NCBI RefSeq assembly: GCF_020166495.1
Contig: NZ_JAINZS010000005.1
Location: 434,001 to 498,000, forward strand
Length of the DNA stretch: 64,000 nucleotides
Direction of reading: 5' to 3'
Source of the DNA: Robertkochia aurantiaca
Lineage (GTDB): Bacteria > Bacteroidota > Bacteroidia > Flavobacteriales > Flavobacteriaceae
Numbering within the stretch: position 1 is the stretch's first letter; each line of letters starts with the position of its first letter. This document shows, piece after piece, positions 61,072 through 64,000 of this stretch. The notes beneath the pieces are model-generated. The model worked only from the letters and a program-made list of their open reading frames with translations. It was not told the origin of the DNA and ran no database searches. The translations under genes were made by a program, and so were the position numbers.

Positions 61072-62808
61072 ATGAAAAGAACCTCACTATTACTTTTGAT
61101 GACTCTTCTAACCCTGGGCTGTAAAGAGGAAAAACCCGCTCAAACAGAAACAGAAATGACCGATCGCAACTGGTGGAAGGAAAAAGTATTATACCAGATC
61201 TATCCGCAAAGTTTTAAAGATACAAACGGTGATGGCTTCGGTGACTTTCAGGGTGTTATTGAAAAGCTGGATTACCTGGAGAGTCTGGGAATAGGCATGG
61301 TATGGATGAACCCCTTCTTTGAATCCCCTTTGGTAGATAATGGTTATGACGTGTCAGATTACCGGGCCATCCACCCCAGGTATGGTACCATGGAAGATTT
61401 TGAAACCATGCTGTCCGGAATGAAAGAACGCGACATACGCTTTGTGCTTGATGTGGTGGTGAATCACAGCAGTGATCAGCATCCCTGGTTTAAAGAAGCT
61501 AGCAGTTCAAGAGAAAGCAAATACTTCGATTATTATCACTGGTGGCCGGCCGAAAAGGGCGAGCCGCCCTACCGGCACAGTCTCTTTGATCCCGAGGGAG
61601 GTTGGGACTATGTCGAAGCAGTTGATGCTTATTACCTGCACACTTTTGCAGAGCAACAACCCGATCTGAACTGGGAAAACCCCGAACTGCGACAGGAGGT
61701 ATACGATATTATGAAGTTCTGGGCTGAGAAAGGGGTCGACGGCTTCCGCATGGATGCTTTTCAGTTTGCCAGTAAAGACACTACCTATCCTGAATTTCCT
61801 GAAGGGCACGAAAAGGAATTTATCAAATGGTACGGAATGCGACCTCAGCTGCACGAGTACCTGAAAGAGATGTATAAAGAAGTAATAGAACCTTATGAGG
61901 TGTTCGCTGTGGCTGAAGGTGCGGGAAGTACCCTGCAGGATGCCCATGATCTGGTCGATGCAGACCGGGAAGAACTTCAGACCGCCTATCATTTCGAATA
62001 TGTTGACATGGCAAGAACACCTGAAAGTTTTAAACTGTCTGAATTCAAGGAAGTGTTTTCCAAATGGGACAGCGCTTTTGCCAAAGAAGGCTGGCTGGCA
62101 GTATTCCTGTCGAATCACGATAACGCCAGGCTGGTCAACCGCTTTGGCAACCCCTCTCCCGAATTCAGGCGGGTATCGACGCAAATGCTCAATACCTTTC
62201 TTCTGTCGATGCGCGGGACCCCCTACACCTACTATGGTGATGAGCTCGGTATGACCAATATCGATATGCCCACCATCGAAGAATATGTGGATATAGATGC
62301 AATAGGCAAATATAAAACCGCGCAAAAGGCCGGTGAAGACATGGATGCCTTTATGCAGGTACTAAATTACAGTTCGCGGGAGAACAGCCGTACCCCTATG
62401 CAGTGGGACACAACAGCACATGCCGGTTTTACCGACGGGACGCCCTGGAAACAGGTCAATGAGAATTATAAGGAAATAAATGTAGCCGTTCAGGAAGGAG
62501 ACCCTAACAGTGTGCTCAACCATTTCAGGAATATGACCCGTCTGCGAAATGAAAATGAGGTGTTGATCTACGGAGATTACCAGATGATTTTAGACGACCA
62601 CCAGCAGATCTATGCCTATACCCGTACGCTGAATGCCGATAAGATGCTGGTTATATTGAATTTTTCTGATAAGCAGGCAGAAGCAGCTTTGCCCGATGGA
62701 TTGAAGACGGGAAAAGTACTTATAAATAATTACCAAACCCTTCCCTTCCATGACGACAGCTCATTGAAACTGCAACCCTACCAGGCCCTGATCGTTCAGC
62801 TCAAATAA
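61072..62808 (+). CDS. GH13 alpha-glucosidase (lipoprotein)
   Basis: 578 residues. Lipoprotein signal MKRTSLLLLMTLLTLGCKE, then a GH13 enzyme of the oligo-1,6-glucosidase/alpha-glucosidase group: VLYQIYPQSFKDTNGDGFGDFQGVIEKLDYLESLGIGMVWMNPFFESP, DVVVNHSSDQHPWF, GVDGFRMDAFQ with nucleophile D228, AVAEGAG with acid/base E282, SNHDNARL with D350, and RTPMQWD. All key residues are intact. It should release glucose from maltose, isomaltose or similar oligosaccharides at the cell surface. Confidence 0.93.
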   Translation: MKRTSLLLLMTLLTLGCKEEKPAQTETEMTDRNWWKEKVLYQIYPQSFKDTNGDGFGDFQGVIEKLDYLESLGIGMVWMNPFFESPLVDNGYDVSDYRAIHPRYGTMEDFETMLSGMKERDIRFVLDVVVNHSSDQHPWFKEASSSRESKYFDYYHWWPAEKGEPPYRHSLFDPEGGWDYVEAVDAYYLHTFAEQQPDLNWENPELRQEVYDIMKFWAEKGVDGFRMDAFQFASKDTTYPEFPEGHEKEFIKWYGMRPQLHEYLKEMYKEVIEPYEVFAVAEGAGSTLQDAHDLVDADREELQTAYHFEYVDMARTPESFKLSEFKEVFSKWDSAFAKEGWLAVFLSNHDNARLVNRFGNPSPEFRRVSTQMLNTFLLSMRGTPYTYYGDELGMTNIDMPTIEEYVDIDAIGKYKTAQKAGEDMDAFMQVLNYSSRENSRTPMQWDTTAHAGFTDGTPWKQVNENYKEINVAVQEGDPNSVLNHFRNMTRLRNENEVLIYGDYQMILDDHQQIYAYTRTLNADKMLVILNFSDKQAEAALPDGLKTGKVLINNYQTLPFHDDSSLKLQPYQALIVQLK

Positions 62809-62858
62809 AAGGTAAGTCCCGAGGATTTCAGTAGGAGTAAATATTTTGAACGAAAGTC

Positions 62859-63020
62859 ATGGCAGAAATTATCTTGTATATCGCCACCTCTTTAGATGGC
62901 TTCATTGCCCGTAGAAACGGGTCGATCGATTGGTTGGAACTTTTGTTGAACAAGAATCATTTAAAAGCTTCGCCTCTAACTTCCTTATCCGCAGGTTCAA
63001 TGATCATAAATCCAGATTGA
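62859..63020 (+). pseudogene. N-terminal stub of a RibD/DHFR-like reductase
   Basis: ATG 62859 opens MAEIILYIATSLDGFIARRNGSIDWLE, the standard N-terminus of RibD C-terminal-domain (DHFR-like) proteins of about 180 residues, but after ~27 residues the sequence leaves the family and stops at 63020, overlapping the 3' end of the reverse GH3 gene. The missing ~150 residues are not in the window. Confidence 0.82.
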
Positions 63021-64000
63021 CCTCAGCCCTTATGTCTCTTGAAGAAGCCCCTGCACGCAGAAAGTAACCTCCATGTTCCAGACTCCATCTGCCCTTCATT
63101 TCATCCCAATAACTCAGTTCACTTACCGGGAGGTTGAAGCGCACCCTAAAGGTCTCCCCCGGAGAAAGATCGGGCGTCTTGACAAAATCTCTGAGTTCTT
63201 TTTCGGGGCGATCGATACGGGTTTCAGGCTTCGAAACGTAAAGTTGCACCACTTCCTTGCCGGTATGGCTGCCCGTATTGGTTATTTCCAGATTCAAACT
63301 GATCGTATCCTTGTTAAAAGTAACCTCAGGCTTACCGTAGGTAAAATCGGTATATGAAAGTCCATATCCGAAGGGGTAAGAAACGGGCAGGTCATTCTTG
63401 TCAAAATGCCGGTACCCTACATAAATTCCTTCTTCGTAAAGGGTATAATCACGGTTTCTCACCTGTTTCTCCGGCTCGACCTCTCCTGCGAATATCATAT
63501 CGGTGATTTTCATGGGCTCTCCTTCCAAAGGAAAATTGCGATGTGAGGCGTGGTCACCAACCTTTACCGGGAAGGTCATGGGCAGTTTTCCACTTGGATT
63601 GACTTTTCCGCTGAGCACATCAGCCACGGCATTCCCTCCTTCCTGTCCGCCCTGCCAGGCCAGAAGAATGGCATCAGGAAGGTCTTTCCATGAGGAAGTT
63701 TCGATTACCCCTCCGATATTTAGTACCACGATAAGCCTCTTCCCATAATTGTGAAAGATTTCAGATGCCCGTTGCAAGAGGTCAGATTCCTCAACCGTAA
63801 GATTAAAATCATCTTTCTCTCTCCTGTCTCCTCCCTCTCCTGAGTTCCTTCCTATTGTTAAAACGGCTAGATCAGAGGTCTCGGCCAGATTCGATAGGAC
63901 CTCATTGCTGTAGTAGATCTCCGGCGGATCATATGGGGTGAACATGGCTTCGATGCCTTCCGGTTTAATAAACTCATCCTGATGCGATTCCCGGTGCCGT
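63004..64000 (-). CDS. GH3 beta-glucosidase, C-terminal part (5' end outside window)
   Basis: Minus strand; the frame stays open to the edge (RHRESHQDEFIKPEGIEAM), so the start is beyond 64000. Visible are the GH3 C-terminal domain (LTIGRNSGEGGDRREKD, LIVVLNIGGVIETSSW, ILLAWQGGQEGGNAVADVLSGKVNPSGKLPMTFP) and the closing fibronectin-III-like domain (FGYGLSYTDF, ITNTGSHTGKEVVQLYV, PGETFRVRFNL). The nucleophile domain is outside. Convergent with the GH13 gene, so the two may serve the same glucan or glucoside pathway. Confidence 0.9.
   Translation of the reverse strand, partial: RHRESHQDEFIKPEGIEAMFTPYDPPEIYYSNEVLSNLAETSDLAVLTIGRNSGEGGDRREKDDFNLTVEESDLLQRASEIFHNYGKRLIVVLNIGGVIETSSWKDLPDAILLAWQGGQEGGNAVADVLSGKVNPSGKLPMTFPVKVGDHASHRNFPLEGEPMKITDMIFAGEVEPEKQVRNRDYTLYEEGIYVGYRHFDKNDLPVSYPFGYGLSYTDFTYGKPEVTFNKDTISLNLEITNTGSHTGKEVVQLYVSKPETRIDRPEKELRDFVKTPDLSPGETFRVRFNLPVSELSYWDEMKGRWSLEHGGYFLRAGASSRDIRAEVNLDL

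Overview
The window is Bacteroidota DNA, most likely from a flavobacterium. Evidence: promoters of the TTG/TTTG-N19-20-TAnnTTTG type; a very large secreted protein ending in a gliding-motility/type IX secretion C-terminal domain; many lipoproteins with few Shine-Dalgarno sequences; a 7TM-AraC regulator; and families typical of flavobacteria (DUF6090, DUF6544, DUF6624, DUF2141). No rRNA, tRNA or CRISPR array was seen.

Bases 1 to about 29,350 are an integron-like gene-cassette array. Some 25 to 28 imperfect palindromic sites of about 130-230 bp separate short, mostly single, plus-strand genes. Each site runs from a box ending in AAC (R'') to a box beginning GTT (R'), with complementary arms, like attC sites. 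The bases just inside the two ends of one cassette are complementary to each other (commonly 9-13 bp, e.g. GTTAGAGAGT and ACTCTCTAAC), while the two halves of a site in place often are not. This is expected if each cassette was once a circle with its own attC. No integrase gene lies in the window; by polarity it should lie to the left. Cargo includes a RelA/SpoT-like synthetase with a HEPN-like tail, a zinc-ribbon TIR protein, an HNH nuclease, a short MutS-like ATPase, four toxin-antitoxin pairs (HigBA, ParDE, an RHH-PIN pair, and a RelE/ParE pair whose toxin has a stop at codon 6), a PH-domain protein, a GNAT protein, a DUF1697 protein and many secreted unknowns. Most cassette genes start about 5-30 bases after R' and have no promoter. 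Toxin-antitoxin cassettes have longer leaders with their own promoters, several overlapping an operator-like palindrome.

The array decays to the right. One site is cut in half at 16 kb next to the 1,084-residue type IX cargo gene. Sites at 19.7, 26.7 and 29.2 kb are degenerate, and a fossil site core may be present near 33.8 kb. Several sites carry inserted CCTGCC/GGCAGG palindromes that lengthen them.

From 29.5 kb the DNA looks like ordinary chromosome, visibly richer in G+C, with single genes and short operons for exported enzymes: alpha/beta hydrolases, three S41 peptidases, a zinc phospholipase C-like protein with a barrel-like C-terminus, a RidA-like lipoprotein, a cupin lipoprotein, an HExxH protein, a GH13 alpha-glucosidase and a partial GH3 glucosidase. 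It also has an APC permease with a stress-protein-like tail, DUF418 and DinB proteins, and a 7TM-AraC regulator. Gene remnants occur here too: a truncated M20 peptidase, a duplicated gene fragment, and a stub of a RibD/DHFR-like reductase.
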